A DNA stretch of 64,000 nt, taken from the NCBI RefSeq assembly GCF_003575975.1, contig NZ_QQXK01000006.1:62001-126000 (forward strand). Direction: 5' to 3'. The notes beneath the pieces are model-generated. The model ran no database searches, was not told the origin of the DNA, and was given only the letters and a program-made list of their open reading frames with translations. Shown piece after piece: positions 35,040-43,637 of this stretch (its first letter is position 1; each line of letters begins with the position of its first letter). Both the position numbers and the translations under genes were made by a program. The DNA is from Galactobacter valiniphilus (GTDB lineage Bacteria > Actinomycetota > Actinomycetes > Actinomycetales > Micrococcaceae).

Positions 35040-36494
35040 GTGAGTGAGACCACCCGCCACCCGTTGGCCCGTGCCGTCCTGACCGGCGCCCTCGTGAGCG
35101 TCTTCGGCTTGGGCCTGGGCATCACGCCTGTGCACGCCGACAAACTCGATGACAAGAAGGACCAGATCGAGCAGCAGATCCAGGGATCCGAGGAGGATCT
35201 CGAGGACCTGAACTCGACGCTCGCCGCCGCGGCCAAGAAGCTCAAGGAATACCAGGACAAGCTCCCCGCCGCGCAGCAGCGCCTCGCCGCCGCGGAGGCC
35301 GCCGTCACCACGGCGCGCTCCAAGGTCGAGGCCCTGCAGGCGCGGCTGTCCGAGGCGCAGGCCTCGCGCACCGAACTCTCCGAGGCCCGCGCCAAGCGCG
35401 CCCAGCGGGGAACGGACGCGCAGGCCATGGTCGGCCAGATCGCGGCCAACGCCTACCGCACGGGCGGTGCCTCGTCCGTGAGCGGCAATCTCGACGTGCT
35501 CTTCTCCGGCGAGGATCCGCAGGTCGTGGCCGGCTCGCTTGAGATCGCGAGCCGCGTCATGCAGGCGCAGAACAAGACCATCGGGACGCTGCGCGAGCAA
35601 CAGGCCCAGGACGCCAACGACGCCGCGCGCCTCAAGGCCGTGGAGGAACAGATCGCCGATCTGAAGTCCCAGGCCGAGCAGGCACTGGCCCAGCAGAAGA
35701 GCGCCCGCGACACGGCCCAGGCCGCGAAGGACGAGGTCGACAAGATCCTGGCGGACACCGCGAGCGCGCAGGGCACGCTCAAGGACCAGATCGCCGACGT
35801 ACAGGGCAAGCTGGAGCAGCAGAAGAAGGACCAAGCGGACGTCAACGCGCAGATCAAGGAGCGCCAGGAGCGCCTCAAGCGCGAGGCGGAGGCGCGCGCC
35901 AAGAAGGCGGCGGCGGAGGCCGCTGCCAAGCGCAAGGCTGCTCAGGCGGCGGCGAAGAAGAAGGCTGCAAACGCCGCCAAGCTCGCCGCGGAGGCAGACG
36001 CCGCCGAGACGAACGCCAGCGCCGCCAAGGACGATGCCACGCCGTCGGGCTCGTACAATGAGTCCTCGTGGGGCCTCATCGTTCCCGCGGACCCGGCTGG
36101 CTACATCACCTCGGGCTACGGCTGGCGCCCCACGCCGGCCGGCACCATCGACTACGGAGGGGCCGGAGGCTACGTGCACGCCGGCCTCGACTGGGGCTTC
36201 GGCGGGCGCTGCGGCCTGCCCATCAAGGCCGCCGCCGCCGGCACGGTCGAGTGGGCAGGGTGGAAGGGAACGCACGGCCAGATCGTGTCGATCGACCATA
36301 AGATCACCAAGGGGCACGCGCTCACGACCAACTACAACCACATGTCGCGGGTGGCGGTGCGCGTGGGCCAGAAGGTCAAGCAGGGCCAGGTGATCGGCTA
36401 CGTGGGCACCACGGGCAACTCGACCGGCTGCCACCTGCACTTCGAGACGGTCGTGGACGGCTCCACGGTGAACCCGGCTCGCCTGCTGCACTAA
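35040..36494 (+). CDS. Secreted coiled-coil M23 peptidoglycan endopeptidase/activator (EnvC/RipC-like)
   Basis: 484 residues. Signal peptide with cleavage after VHA near residue 33; long heptad-rich coiled coil from about 35 to 330 ending in a Lys/Ala-rich stretch; C-terminal LytM/M23 domain. Zinc and catalytic residues are present: HAGLDWG (His, Asp), NHMSRV and HLHFETV. It therefore could cut peptide crosslinks itself, unlike degenerate EnvC proteins. Start is GTG 35040 with AAAGGAAG upstream. The gene follows ftsEX by 68 bases, and the coiled coil plus neighbour make it the likely target of FtsEX at the septum (inference from the EnvC and RipC systems). Confidence 0.92.
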   Translation: MSETTRHPLARAVLTGALVSVFGLGLGITPVHADKLDDKKDQIEQQIQGSEEDLEDLNSTLAAAAKKLKEYQDKLPAAQQRLAAAEAAVTTARSKVEALQARLSEAQASRTELSEARAKRAQRGTDAQAMVGQIAANAYRTGGASSVSGNLDVLFSGEDPQVVAGSLEIASRVMQAQNKTIGTLREQQAQDANDAARLKAVEEQIADLKSQAEQALAQQKSARDTAQAAKDEVDKILADTASAQGTLKDQIADVQGKLEQQKKDQADVNAQIKERQERLKREAEARAKKAAAEAAAKRKAAQAAAKKKAANAAKLAAEADAAETNASAAKDDATPSGSYNESSWGLIVPADPAGYITSGYGWRPTPAGTIDYGGAGGYVHAGLDWGFGGRCGLPIKAAAAGTVEWAGWKGTHGQIVSIDHKITKGHALTTNYNHMSRVAVRVGQKVKQGQVIGYVGTTGNSTGCHLHFETVVDGSTVNPARLLH

Positions 36495-36513
36495 AGGGAA
36501 CAGCACCAGCCAG

Positions 36514-36561
36514 AGCGCGACGGCGGCGGCGCACCAAAAGGTGCGCCGCCGCCGTCGCGCT
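36514..36561 (+). terminator. Terminator hairpin after the M23 peptidase gene
   Basis: Perfect 22-bp stem with an AAAA loop, the longest stem in the window. Confidence 0.8.
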
Positions 36562-36677
36562 GTGGGGCCCTCGTCTGGCGCGCCCGCGCGGCACTGCCCC
36601 GGCGGCGCGGCGAAGGTGAGTAGGATGGATGCTTCCGCGCCGAGCGCGGAAACCACGGCATGGAGAGGAGGAAAGCC

Positions 36678-37172
36678 ATGGGAAAGAAGAAGGACGACGA
36701 CTCCCGCAACAAGGTCGTCGCGAGCAACCGCAAGGCGCGTCACGACTACGCCCTGCTGGATGAATACGAGGCGGGCATGGTGCTCACGGGCACCGAGGTG
36801 AAGTCGCTGCGCGAGGGCAAGGCCTCGCTCATCGACGGCTTCTGCACGTTCTACCGTGACGAGCTCTATGTCGAGGGCGTCTACATCCCGGAGTACCTCA
36901 ACGGCTCCTGGACCAACCACGCCGCGCGCCGCCGCCGCAAGCTGCTGCTGCACCGCGACGAGCTCAACAAGATCCAGCGCAAGTCCGAGGAATCGGGCCT
37001 GACGATCGTGCCGCTGTCCCTGTACTTCAAGGACGGGCGCGCCAAGCTGCAGATCGCGGTGGCGCGAGGCAAGCGCGAGTACGACAAGCGCCAGACGCTG
37101 CGCGAGAAGCAGGACAACCGCGAGGCGCAGCGCGCCATGCGGGCCCGCAATCGCGGCTCAGACGCCGAGTAG
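36678..37172 (+). CDS. smpB: SsrA-binding protein
   Basis: Binds tmRNA and carries it into stalled ribosomes. 164 residues. Core pieces ARHDYALLDEYEAGMVLTGTEVKSLREGKASL, DGFCTFYRDELYVEGVYIPEYLNGSWTNHAARRRRKLLLHRDE and the basic C-terminal tail (KREYDKRQTLREKQDNREAQRAM) are all standard. ATG 36678 is preceded by GGAGAGGAGG; a GTG-like start 6 codons upstream is not needed. TAGGAT at about 36621 could be its -10 box. Sits just ahead of ssrA, the RNA it serves. Confidence 0.96.
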   Translation: MGKKKDDDSRNKVVASNRKARHDYALLDEYEAGMVLTGTEVKSLREGKASLIDGFCTFYRDELYVEGVYIPEYLNGSWTNHAARRRRKLLLHRDELNKIQRKSEESGLTIVPLSLYFKDGRAKLQIAVARGKREYDKRQTLREKQDNREAQRAMRARNRGSDAE

Positions 37173-37233
37173 GACGCCGGCCCGTCCGCGTGGGCTTCCC
37201 CAGCGAGGGGAATGAAGTGTGGGGGAGCGGGGT

Positions 37234-37239
37234 TATACT
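37234..37239 (+). promoter_or_regulatory. Probable -10 box of ssrA
   Basis: TATACT, about 67 bases before the mature tmRNA 5' end, so the precursor would carry a leader removed by RNase P. No good -35 seen. Confidence 0.45.
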
Positions 37240-37305
37240 CTTTGTACCCATCCGGTTCGCCGGGCGGGCGGATTCCCCTCTCGAGGGGTCTTGGAAATTC
37301 AATAC

Positions 37306-37681
37306 GGGGATGATCGGTTTCGACGATGTGAGTCGCGACAGGAGAAGCGGGCCAAGGATGCAGAGTCATCTTGTGAACGCTCTCTGCAAACCAATAAGTG
37401 CCGAATCCAAGCGCACTGACTTCGCTCTCGCTGCCTGATTGCAGCCAGACGGTCCGTTAGCCCTCCGCTGCTATCGCGGGGGATGCTAGCGTCAGCTAGA
37501 TAGCCACTGCTGAGTACCTGCGTCGCAGGGGTGCTCGGGACTTTTTCTGCGACTGAGCCCGGAAGTACGAGCCACTTGTCCAAGTGATGGCTCTTGGGGC
37601 TGAGAAACTTCCTTTTGGACTGCGCCCGGAGAAGACCTGGCAACACCACATCGGACGGGGGTTCAATTCCCCCCATCTCCA
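37306..37681 (+). ncRNA. ssrA: Transfer-messenger RNA (tmRNA)
   Basis: Rescues stalled ribosomes. The 5' end GGGGATGATCGGTTTCGAC and the 3' end GGTTCAATTCCCCCCATCTCC A are the tRNA-like halves; GGGGATG pairs with CATCTCC as the acceptor stem (one G-U), and the T-arm GGTTCAATTC is intact. The CCA end is not encoded and must be added. The tag frame ends FALAA-TGA at 37436; I read the resume codon as GCC at 37400, giving tag AESKRTDFALAA, as remembered for Micrococcus/Arthrobacter relatives. Length 376 bases. Directly downstream of smpB; terminator follows. Confidence 0.95.
37400..37438 (+). other. tmRNA proteolysis-tag reading frame
   Basis: Resume codon GCC and stop TGA; encodes AESKRTDFALAA, the degradation tag recognised by ClpXP-type proteases. 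Resume point inferred from family tags. Confidence 0.8.
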
Positions 37682-37692
37682 CTTCCCGTAGC

Positions 37693-37730
37693 CGAAGGGC
37701 CCCGGATCCGCGAGGATCCGGGGCCCTTCG
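37693..37730 (+). terminator. Terminator hairpin of ssrA
   Basis: 17-bp perfect stem around a GCGA loop, followed by a weak TGCTTT. Also faces the minus-strand gene at 37764. Confidence 0.78.
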
Positions 37731-37763
37731 TGCTTTCCCCGTCGCCGCCCCGGCGGGCGGCAT

Positions 37764-37982
37764 TCAGCGTCCGCGCCGGGTGTCCACCATCAGGAATCCC
37801 AGCTGCACCGCGGCGGCCAGGGCCATGACGACGGCGGCGCTCCATGAAACGGCGTTGTGGGCCACCGTCGTTTGGAGGACGGCCGCGAGAACGGCGAGGG
37901 CGACGCTCAGCAGCCGGAGGCGCGCCGGGCGACGCGGTGCTCGCGGGTCCGGAGCTTCCTGAACATTTTTGTGATCCTGCAT
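37764..37982 (-). CDS. Small membrane protein, unrecognised
   Basis: 72 residues. A charged N-terminus (QDHKNVQEAPDPR) precedes two hydrophobic helices and a basic end (TRRGR). ATG 37982 with a weak GGAA upstream. No family recognised; similar tiny two-helix proteins are frequent in actinobacteria. Stands alone between the ssrA terminator and the divergent 38115 gene. Confidence 0.5.
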   Translation of the reverse strand: MQDHKNVQEAPDPRAPRRPARLRLLSVALAVLAAVLQTTVAHNAVSWSAAVVMALAAAVQLGFLMVDTRRGR

Positions 37983-38114
37983 GGTTCCGCTTTCATCTCG
38001 AGTGACAACTTGATTGTTCTTCGGCGCCCTGACAGTCCATCCGGTCGCGTGTTTGCCGGCTGATCGCCCGTGACGAACGCCACCGTCTCGGCGTGCCTGT
38101 GGTGGAATGAAGCC

Positions 38115-38288
38115 ATGAACCCCTCGCGCAGCACCCTCATGACGATCCTGCCCATCGTCGTCGGCTTCGGCCTCCTGGGCGCCTCCCTCTTCCTCTTCCG
38201 CTACCAGGTGGCGCTCGGCGCGATCCTGGGCGGCCTCGGCGCGCTCGTGCTCATCGCCAACCTGGTGCTCCTGCGCCGCGGGCGCTGA
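38115..38288 (+). CDS. Small two-helix membrane protein
   Basis: 57 residues: short polar N-terminus, two hydrophobic helices joined by FRYQ, and a C-terminal RRGR. Start ATG 38115 has only a weak ribosome site (GGAATGAA). Three bases before hutD on the same strand, so probably co-transcribed. No family recognised. Confidence 0.5.
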   Translation: MNPSRSTLMTILPIVVGFGLLGASLFLFRYQVALGAILGGLGALVLIANLVLLRRGR

Positions 38289-38291
38289 GCC

Positions 38292-38822
38292 GTGGAACAC
38301 CCAGCCGAGGGGCGGCGTGTCCTCAAGACCTTCCGCCTCCTGCCCGCCCAGCTCTGGGCCAACCGCGCCGGTTCCACGACCGAGGTGATCGGCTTCGAGG
38401 AGTCGGCGCCGTTGCTGGCCGGCGTGGCGCCCTGGCGCCTGAGCGTCGCCTCCCTCGAGTTTCCGGCCGAGTTCTCGGTGCTGCCCGGCCTTGAGCGCAC
38501 CTTCACGCCCGTGGGCGGTCGCGTGCGCCTGAGCGTCGAGGGGCGGCTGCACACGGTCGGGGACGGGGAACAACTGCGCTTTGCCGGAGAGGACGTGGTG
38601 GAGATCACCGACCTCGACCGTCCGTGCGCGGCGGTGAACCTCATGAGCCGCCGCGTGCCCGGGCTGCCCCGGGTGGAGGCTCGCACCCTGGGAGCCGGGG
38701 AAGCGACGCCGTCGCCCGGACCCGTGGTGTGGGTCAACCTGGAGACGGGGATGGGCACCTTCGATCTGCTCGAGGGCCCGCTCGGCGCGGGGCGCGCCCT
38801 CGGCCTCTTCGGCCCCGCCTGA
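38292..38822 (+). CDS. hutD: HutD/Ves family cupin protein
   Basis: 176 residues, double-stranded beta-helix fold. Recognisable parts are WRLSVASLEFPAEFSVLPGLERTFTPVGG and the closing GMGTFDLLEGPLG. HutD of Pseudomonas is a regulator-like factor in histidine use; no other hut gene is nearby here, so the role is unclear. Starts at GTG 38292 directly after the small membrane-protein gene. Confidence 0.75.
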   Translation: MEHPAEGRRVLKTFRLLPAQLWANRAGSTTEVIGFEESAPLLAGVAPWRLSVASLEFPAEFSVLPGLERTFTPVGGRVRLSVEGRLHTVGDGEQLRFAGEDVVEITDLDRPCAAVNLMSRRVPGLPRVEARTLGAGEATPSPGPVVWVNLETGMGTFDLLEGPLGAGRALGLFGPA

Positions 38823-38909
38823 GACCCAGACACCGCGAAGGGGGCACCGCGGCCGAGTCGCAGCCCCGAGGATGCGCTCAGGCCCCGCCCCGGCCCGGCA
38901 TCGGCGCTC

Positions 38910-39332
38910 TCAGGCGCCGGCGAGGGTCAGGCCCAGCGCCGCGGCGCACAGACCCAGCACGAGGTGCCCCAGGAGCACGGTCGCGGCGCGAGCCCAGCGC
39001 CGTTCCTTCAGGGCCCCGGCCGCCACGACGGCCCACGTGGAGAAGGTCGTGAGCCCGCCGCACCAGCCGGCTCCGATCACCGTGGCCCACGCGGACCCGG
39101 CGGGCAACGCCCCGTGGACCCACCCCAGCACGAACGATCCCACCACGTTCACGATGAGCAGCGGCCACGGCCACCCGGCCAGCCCGGCGACGCGGCCGGA
39201 GCCGGCGGGGTCCCCGGCGCGGCTGGCGCGCCCGGCCCGATAGGCCAACCACGCGTCGTCGAGCAGCACGCGGGCGAGGGCGCCCACGGCACCCGCCGCC
39301 CCCACGGCGAGGGCCATGCCCAGCGCGCTCAT
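38910..39332 (-). CDS. crcB: Fluoride channel CrcB (Fluc), first of two
   Basis: 140 residues, four membrane helices, exports fluoride as a dual-topology pair. The helix-3 motif GWCGGLTTFSTW contains the conserved GxTTFSTF-like phenylalanine/threonine track; NVVGSFVLGW carries the conserved Asn-Gly-Ser. An extra Arg/Gly-rich loop (about 28-50) sits between helices 1 and 2. Its ATG overlaps the stop of the second crcB (ATGA). Confidence 0.92.
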   Translation of the reverse strand: MSALGMALAVGAAGAVGALARVLLDDAWLAYRAGRASRAGDPAGSGRVAGLAGWPWPLLIVNVVGSFVLGWVHGALPAGSAWATVIGAGWCGGLTTFSTWAVVAAGALKERRWARAATVLLGHLVLGLCAAALGLTLAGA

Positions 39333-39688
39333 GCGGCGCCCCGCTCACGCGAGGGGACGCGCCCGCCGAGCCACAGGCCCAGCAGCGCTGCGCAGACACC
39401 GAGCAGGGCCTGGGCCAGCGCCACCCAGGGGCGGAAGGGGTCGGCGAAGGCCACGGCGATCGCCGAGAAGGTCGTGAAGCCGCCCAGGACGCCGGGCCCG
39501 AGGCCGGCGCGCACCCAGTCACGGCGGCTGCCTGGCCCGCGCCCGCGGGACCACAGGCCCGTGAGCAGCCCAAGCGCCAGCGCACCGGCCACGTTGATGG
39601 CCGCGGTGGCCAGTTCCGCCCCCGAGGCCGACAGCCCCGCCGTCGAGAGGTAGCGCGCGAGCGCACCAAGAAAGCCGCCAGCCGCCAC
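39329..39688 (-). CDS. crcB: Fluoride channel CrcB (Fluc), second of two
   Basis: 119 residues from GTG 39688. GGFLGALARYL, NVAGALALGLLTG and GVLGGFTTFSAIAV are the CrcB landmarks. Divergence from its neighbour and the pair arrangement suggest that the two make a heterodimeric channel, as known for paired crcB genes of Gram-positive bacteria. No better start exists between the hisN stop and this GTG, apart from a CTG overlapping that stop, which I consider unlikely. Confidence 0.88.
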   Translation of the reverse strand: MAAGGFLGALARYLSTAGLSASGAELATAAINVAGALALGLLTGLWSRGRGPGSRRDWVRAGLGPGVLGGFTTFSAIAVAFADPFRPWVALAQALLGVCAALLGLWLGGRVPSRERGAA

Positions 39689-39741
39689 GGCGCCGTAGCG
39701 CGCGGCGGAGGCGGCGGTCTTGGTGGTGCCGGCCGTGGTGA

Positions 39742-40569
39742 TCAGCCCCGCGCGCCGGGCAGCGGGGTGGGGGACTTCTCGGCGTCGCGCGTGCCGAGCA
39801 CGTCGAGCACCTGCTCGTGCAGGAGCGAGTTGGTCACGAGGGCGTTGCCGCCCCACGGGCCCTCCTCGCCCTGCAGGGAGGTGAAGCGGCCGCCCGCCTC
39901 GGTGACGATCGGGACCAGAGCTGCCATGTCGTAGAGGTTCAGCTCGGGCTCGCACGCGATGTCCACCGCGCCCTCGGCCGCGAGCGTGTAGGAGAAGAAG
40001 TCGCCGTAGCCGCGCGTGCGCCACACGGTGTCCTGGAGCTCCAGCATGCCCTCGCGCCAGCCCCGGTCCTTCCAGCCCGTGAGGGAGGAGATGGACAGCG
40101 AGGCGTCCTCGAGCCGCGAGACCTGCGAGACCTGCAGGCGGCGGGCCTGCGCCAGGGAGCGGCCAGTGTAGGAGCCGCCGTCCTTCATGGCCCACCAGCG
40201 CCGGCCCAGGGCGGGCGCCGAGACCGTGCCGATGACCACCTCGCCGTCCTCCACGAGGGCGATGAGCGTGGCCCACACGGGCACGCCGCGCACGAAGTTC
40301 TTGGTGCCGTCGATGGGGTCGATGATCCACATGCGATCGCCCGAGCCGCTCGTGCCGAACTCCTCGCCGAAGACGGCGTCGCGCGGGCGGGCGCGCTCCA
40401 GGTGGCCGAGGATGGACTCCTCGGCGCGCTTGTCGGCGTCGGTGACGGGGGTGAGGTCCGGCTTGGTCTCCACCGCGAGATCGGCGGCGTGGAAGCGGGA
40501 GAGCGTGAGCTCGTCCACCGCCTCGGCCATGAGGTGGGCCAGGTGCAGGTCATCGCTGTGGCGCGTCAT
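39742..40569 (-). CDS. hisN: Histidinol-phosphatase, inositol-monophosphatase family
   Basis: Dephosphorylates L-histidinol phosphate in histidine synthesis. 275 residues. Metal-binding motifs GEEFG, WIIDPIDGTKNFV and NLYDMAALVPIVTEAGG are intact. The IMPase family is promiscuous; hisN is chosen from length and the aroA-rsgA neighbourhood as in Arthrobacter. ATG 40569 rather than an upstream GTG, because TAGGGT (40582-40577) lies exactly 7 bases ahead. May therefore be transcribed separately from rsgA, 26 bases upstream. Confidence 0.88.
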   Translation of the reverse strand: MTRHSDDLHLAHLMAEAVDELTLSRFHAADLAVETKPDLTPVTDADKRAEESILGHLERARPRDAVFGEEFGTSGSGDRMWIIDPIDGTKNFVRGVPVWATLIALVEDGEVVIGTVSAPALGRRWWAMKDGGSYTGRSLAQARRLQVSQVSRLEDASLSISSLTGWKDRGWREGMLELQDTVWRTRGYGDFFSYTLAAEGAVDIACEPELNLYDMAALVPIVTEAGGRFTSLQGEEGPWGGNALVTNSLLHEQVLDVLGTRDAEKSPTPLPGARG

Positions 40570-40576
40570 GGTCACA

Positions 40577-40582
40577 ACCCTA
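40577..40582 (-). promoter_or_regulatory. -10 box for a leaderless mRNA (hisN)
   Basis: TAGGGT on the minus strand, 7 bases before ATG 40569. Confidence 0.42.
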
Positions 40583-40595
40583 CCGGCGGCGGCGC

Positions 40596-41684
40596 TCAGG
40601 CCCCGTGTTCTCCCAGTTCCTTGACGTCCTCGCTCGCCTCGACGCGCGAGGCGAGCAGCTTGCGCAGGGAGGCGAGGCGGTCGGCGCCGTGCGGCCCGGC
40701 CTTGCCCTCCTCAACCCAGGCATCCAAGGCGCAGCCCGGCGCGTCAACGGCGTGGGTGCAGCCGCGCGCGCACTCGGCCGTGGCGGGCACGAGGTCCTCG
40801 AAGGCGTCGACGACGCCCTGCTCGTCGACGTGGGCGAGGCCGAAGGAGCGCACGCCGGGGGTGTCGACGACCCAGGTTCCGGTGGGGGACTCGGGGACCT
40901 TGAGCGCGATGGCGGAGGAGGAGGTGTGGCGGCCGCGGCCCGTCACCTTGTTGACGCCGCCCGTGGCACGCCCGGCGCCCGTGAGCGCGTTGACGAGCGT
41001 GGACTTGCCCACGCCGGAGTGGCCGAGCAGGGCGGAGACGTGGCCGTCCAGGAGCCCGTGCAGCGTGGAGAGGGCCTCCTCGTCCACGGGCAACGAGCCG
41101 TTCTCGTCGATCTCGCCGGTCCCGGCGCGGGAGACGACGACGTCGAGGCCCAGCGGGACGTAGGTCTCCAGCAGGTCGGTCGGCTCGCGCAGATCGGCCT
41201 TCGTGATGACGAGGACGGGCGTGATGCCGGCGTCGTGCGCGGCCACGAGCGTGCGGTCGATGAAACCGGGGCGCGGCTCGGGATCGGCGGCCGCGACGAC
41301 GACCACGACCTGGTCGGCGTTGGCCACGACGGCGCGCTCCACGGGGTCGGTGTCGTCGGCGCTGCGGCGCAGCAGGGTGGAGCGCTCCTCGATGCGCACG
41401 AGGCGCGCGAGGGCGTCCTGTCCGCCGGAGATGTCGCCGACGAGGGCGACGCGATCGCCCGGCACCACGGCCTGGCGGCGCAGCTCGCGGGCGCGCATGG
41501 CCAGGACCGTCCGCTCGGTCTTGGTCCCCTCGTCCACCACGGTGGTGTAGCGGCCGCGGTCCACGCCGATCACGCGGCCGATGGTCGCGTCTTCGTGCTT
41601 GGGGCGGTCCTTGGTGCGCGGGCGCGAGCCCTTCTTGTTGGGGCGGATGCGGACATCCGACTCATCCCACTGGCGCCCGCTCAC
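40596..41684 (-). CDS. rsgA: Ribosome small-subunit-dependent GTPase RsgA
   Basis: Circularly permuted GTPase that checks 30S maturation. 362 residues: N-terminal OB domain, then GTPase motifs in permuted order, G4 ITKAD, G1 GHSGVGKST, G3 DTPG, and a C-terminal zinc finger visible as CARGCTHAVDAPGC. GTG 41684 overlaps the aroA stop (GTGA). The basic N-terminal extension (NKKGSRPRTKDRPK) is common in actinobacterial members. Confidence 0.95.
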   Translation of the reverse strand: MSGRQWDESDVRIRPNKKGSRPRTKDRPKHEDATIGRVIGVDRGRYTTVVDEGTKTERTVLAMRARELRRQAVVPGDRVALVGDISGGQDALARLVRIEERSTLLRRSADDTDPVERAVVANADQVVVVVAAADPEPRPGFIDRTLVAAHDAGITPVLVITKADLREPTDLLETYVPLGLDVVVSRAGTGEIDENGSLPVDEEALSTLHGLLDGHVSALLGHSGVGKSTLVNALTGAGRATGGVNKVTGRGRHTSSSAIALKVPESPTGTWVVDTPGVRSFGLAHVDEQGVVDAFEDLVPATAECARGCTHAVDAPGCALDAWVEEGKAGPHGADRLASLRKLLASRVEASEDVKELGEHGA

Positions 41685-43054
41685 GCGTGTGCCTCCTCGT
41701 TCGGTGCAGCGTTCGACGGCGCGTGCCCGCCGGGGGCGGGCGGCGTCGCCGTGGCGAGCATCGCCTCCCACATCCGCGTGAACTCGGGGAGCGTCTTGGC
41801 GGTGGTCTCGACGTTCTCGACCTCGATGCCGGGCACGGCGAGGCCCACGATGGCGCCGGCCGTGGCCATGCGGTGGTCCTCGTAGCTCTCCCAGACCGCG
41901 CCGTGGGCGGAGCCCGGCACGGGTCTGATCTGCACGCCGTCGGCCAGCTCGCTCGCCGGCACGCCGATGCGCGTGAACTCGGCGACGAGCGCCGCGAGGC
42001 GGTCGGTCTCGTGGCCGCGCAGGTGGGCGATGCCCGTCAGGCGGCTCGGCCCCTCGGAGACGGCGCAGAGCGCAGCGAGGGTGGGGGCCAGTTCGCCCGT
42101 GTCGGCCGCGTCGATGCCGCGCGGGGTGCCGTAGCCCGTGACGGACAGGACGGCGTCGGCGCCGAGCTCAACGGTGGCGCCCATGGCGGGGAGCAGCTCG
42201 CGCCACAGGGCGCCGATCTGCGTGGTCCGGGCGGGCCAACGCGGCACGCGCACGGTGCCGCCGCACACGAGCGCGGCGGCCAGGAAGGGGCCGGCGTTCG
42301 AGAGGTCCGGCTCCACGACGACGTCGCCGGGGGCCGGCACGGCGGCGCCGACGCTCCAGGAGCGGCCGTCGGCACCGGTGGAGGCGGGCACGCCGGCGGC
42401 GCGCAGCACCTCGAGGGTCATCTCGATGTGCTGGGGGCTCGGCAGGCTGGCACCCGTGTGGCGCACCGTGAGGCCGAGCGGCAGGCGCGCGGCGGAGAGC
42501 AGGAGGGCCGAGACAAACTGGCTGCTGCCCGAGGCGTCGATCGAAATCTCGCCGCCCGTGACGGACTCGTTGCCCGTCACGGTGAAGGGCAGGAAGCCGT
42601 CCTCGCCGCCCTCGATCGTGGCGCCGAGCTGGCGCAGGGCCTCGACGACGGGGCCCATGGGACGACGGCGGGCGGCCGCGTCACCGTTGAAGCGGACGGG
42701 GGTGCGCAGCAGGGCAGCGACGGCGGGCACGAAGCGCATGACGGTCCCGGCCAGGCCGCAGTCGATGTCCAGGGGCTCCGCCGAGGCGGTGCCGCCCGGC
42801 TGGAGCGGCATGACGCGCCAGAGCGGGGCGCCGGAGTTCGTGGTCCCCTCCGTGTCGACCTCGGCGCCGAGGGTGCGCAACGCGGCCGCCATGAGGCGCG
42901 TGTCGCGCGAATCGAGCGGGGCCGTGAGCTGAGTGGGCTCCCCGGCCAGCGCGGCGAGCAAGAGGTGCCGGTTGGTGAGGGACTTCGATCCGGGCAGCTC
43001 GACGGTGGCGTCGAGGCGTCCGGGGGAGAGGGGGGCGCTCCAGTGCTGCGTCAT
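41681..43054 (-). CDS. aroA: 3-phosphoshikimate 1-carboxyvinyltransferase (EPSP synthase)
   Basis: Sixth step of the shikimate pathway, joining shikimate 3-phosphate and PEP. 457 residues, two-domain inverse alpha/beta barrel. Active-site landmarks: ELPGSKSLTNR, GLAGTVMRF, GDAAARRRPMGPV, DASGSSQFVSALLL, RGHETDRLAAL and DHRMATAGAI. The start at ATG 43054 lies 5 bases after the DoxX stop; the upstream part of the open frame is the antisense-like DoxX tail. Probably in one transcript with DoxX and rsgA. Confidence 0.95.
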   Translation of the reverse strand: MTQHWSAPLSPGRLDATVELPGSKSLTNRHLLLAALAGEPTQLTAPLDSRDTRLMAAALRTLGAEVDTEGTTNSGAPLWRVMPLQPGGTASAEPLDIDCGLAGTVMRFVPAVAALLRTPVRFNGDAAARRRPMGPVVEALRQLGATIEGGEDGFLPFTVTGNESVTGGEISIDASGSSQFVSALLLSAARLPLGLTVRHTGASLPSPQHIEMTLEVLRAAGVPASTGADGRSWSVGAAVPAPGDVVVEPDLSNAGPFLAAALVCGGTVRVPRWPARTTQIGALWRELLPAMGATVELGADAVLSVTGYGTPRGIDAADTGELAPTLAALCAVSEGPSRLTGIAHLRGHETDRLAALVAEFTRIGVPASELADGVQIRPVPGSAHGAVWESYEDHRMATAGAIVGLAVPGIEVENVETTAKTLPEFTRMWEAMLATATPPAPGGHAPSNAAPNEEAHA

Positions 43055-43059
43055 GAGGT

Positions 43060-43548
43060 TCAGGCCAGCGCCTTCTTTGCCTTGCGGGTTTCCTTGGCGA
43101 GGAACTTCTGCCCGCGCGCCCCGGCGTCCTTGGCGCGCCACACCAGCGACGGCTTGCCGTTCGTGTCCACCGCGGCGAGCAGAGCGCCGCCGGTCAGCCC
43201 GGCCTGCGTGGCCAGGGACGCGATGCGGTCGCCGCGCGAGGACTCGGCGGAGGGTCGATCGCTGGCGAGCGTGAGCGCCTGGGAGGCGACGATGAGCGCG
43301 GAGGAGATGCGCGGGAGGCGGCCGAGCGCGAGGAGGGCGCCGGCGCCGACCTGCACCCCGCCGATGGCGCGGGCCACGAGTTCCGGTCGATCGCTCAGGC
43401 CCTGCAGGGCGGGAACGGAGCGGGAGGCCTTGGCCAGCAGCGGTCGCAGCGCCGCGGCGCTCGACTCCGGCGCACGCAGGCGGGACAGGCCGCCCAGCAC
43501 GAAGGGGGCCGCCAGCAGCGGTCGGGCAATGGTGCGGATGAGCGTCAT
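43060..43548 (-). CDS. DoxX family membrane protein
   Basis: 162 residues, four membrane segments. RPLLAAPFVLGGLSRLRAPE, GGVQVGAGALLALGR and IASQAL-type helices suit DoxX; the C-terminus is Lys/Ala-rich (KETRKAKKALA). ATG 43548 has GGAGGA upstream, and TAGACC just before may be its -10. DoxX-type proteins have been tied to redox complexes at the membrane; here it is the first gene of DoxX-aroA-rsgA and divergent from sigR. Confidence 0.82.
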   Translation of the reverse strand: MTLIRTIARPLLAAPFVLGGLSRLRAPESSAAALRPLLAKASRSVPALQGLSDRPELVARAIGGVQVGAGALLALGRLPRISSALIVASQALTLASDRPSAESSRGDRIASLATQAGLTGGALLAAVDTNGKPSLVWRAKDAGARGQKFLAKETRKAKKALA

Positions 43549-43610
43549 GCGTCCTCCAGGTCTACGGGACCCCTTACCGGGGTCTTCCTTCCCTCCATTG
43601 TCCCACGGCG

Positions 43611-43637
43611 GGGAATAGGCCCCCGGCCCGCGGCGTT
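43611..43637 (+). promoter_or_regulatory. SigR/SigH-type autoregulatory promoter of sigR
   Basis: GGGAATA, 16 bases, CGTT: a full match to the actinobacterial SigR/SigH consensus (GGGAAYA-N16/17-CGTT). Located about 90 bases before the first possible sigR ATG (43728) and 155 before the second. Confidence 0.75.

Noticed and set aside
35880-36010. Lys/Ala-rich repetitive stretch as a DNA repeat
   Set aside because: It is the end of the coiled coil of the M23 protein; the repetition is at the amino-acid level.
36491-36520. GGGAACA as a SigR-type promoter before smpB
   Set aside because: No CGTT at 16-18 bases downstream; lies at the end of the preceding gene.
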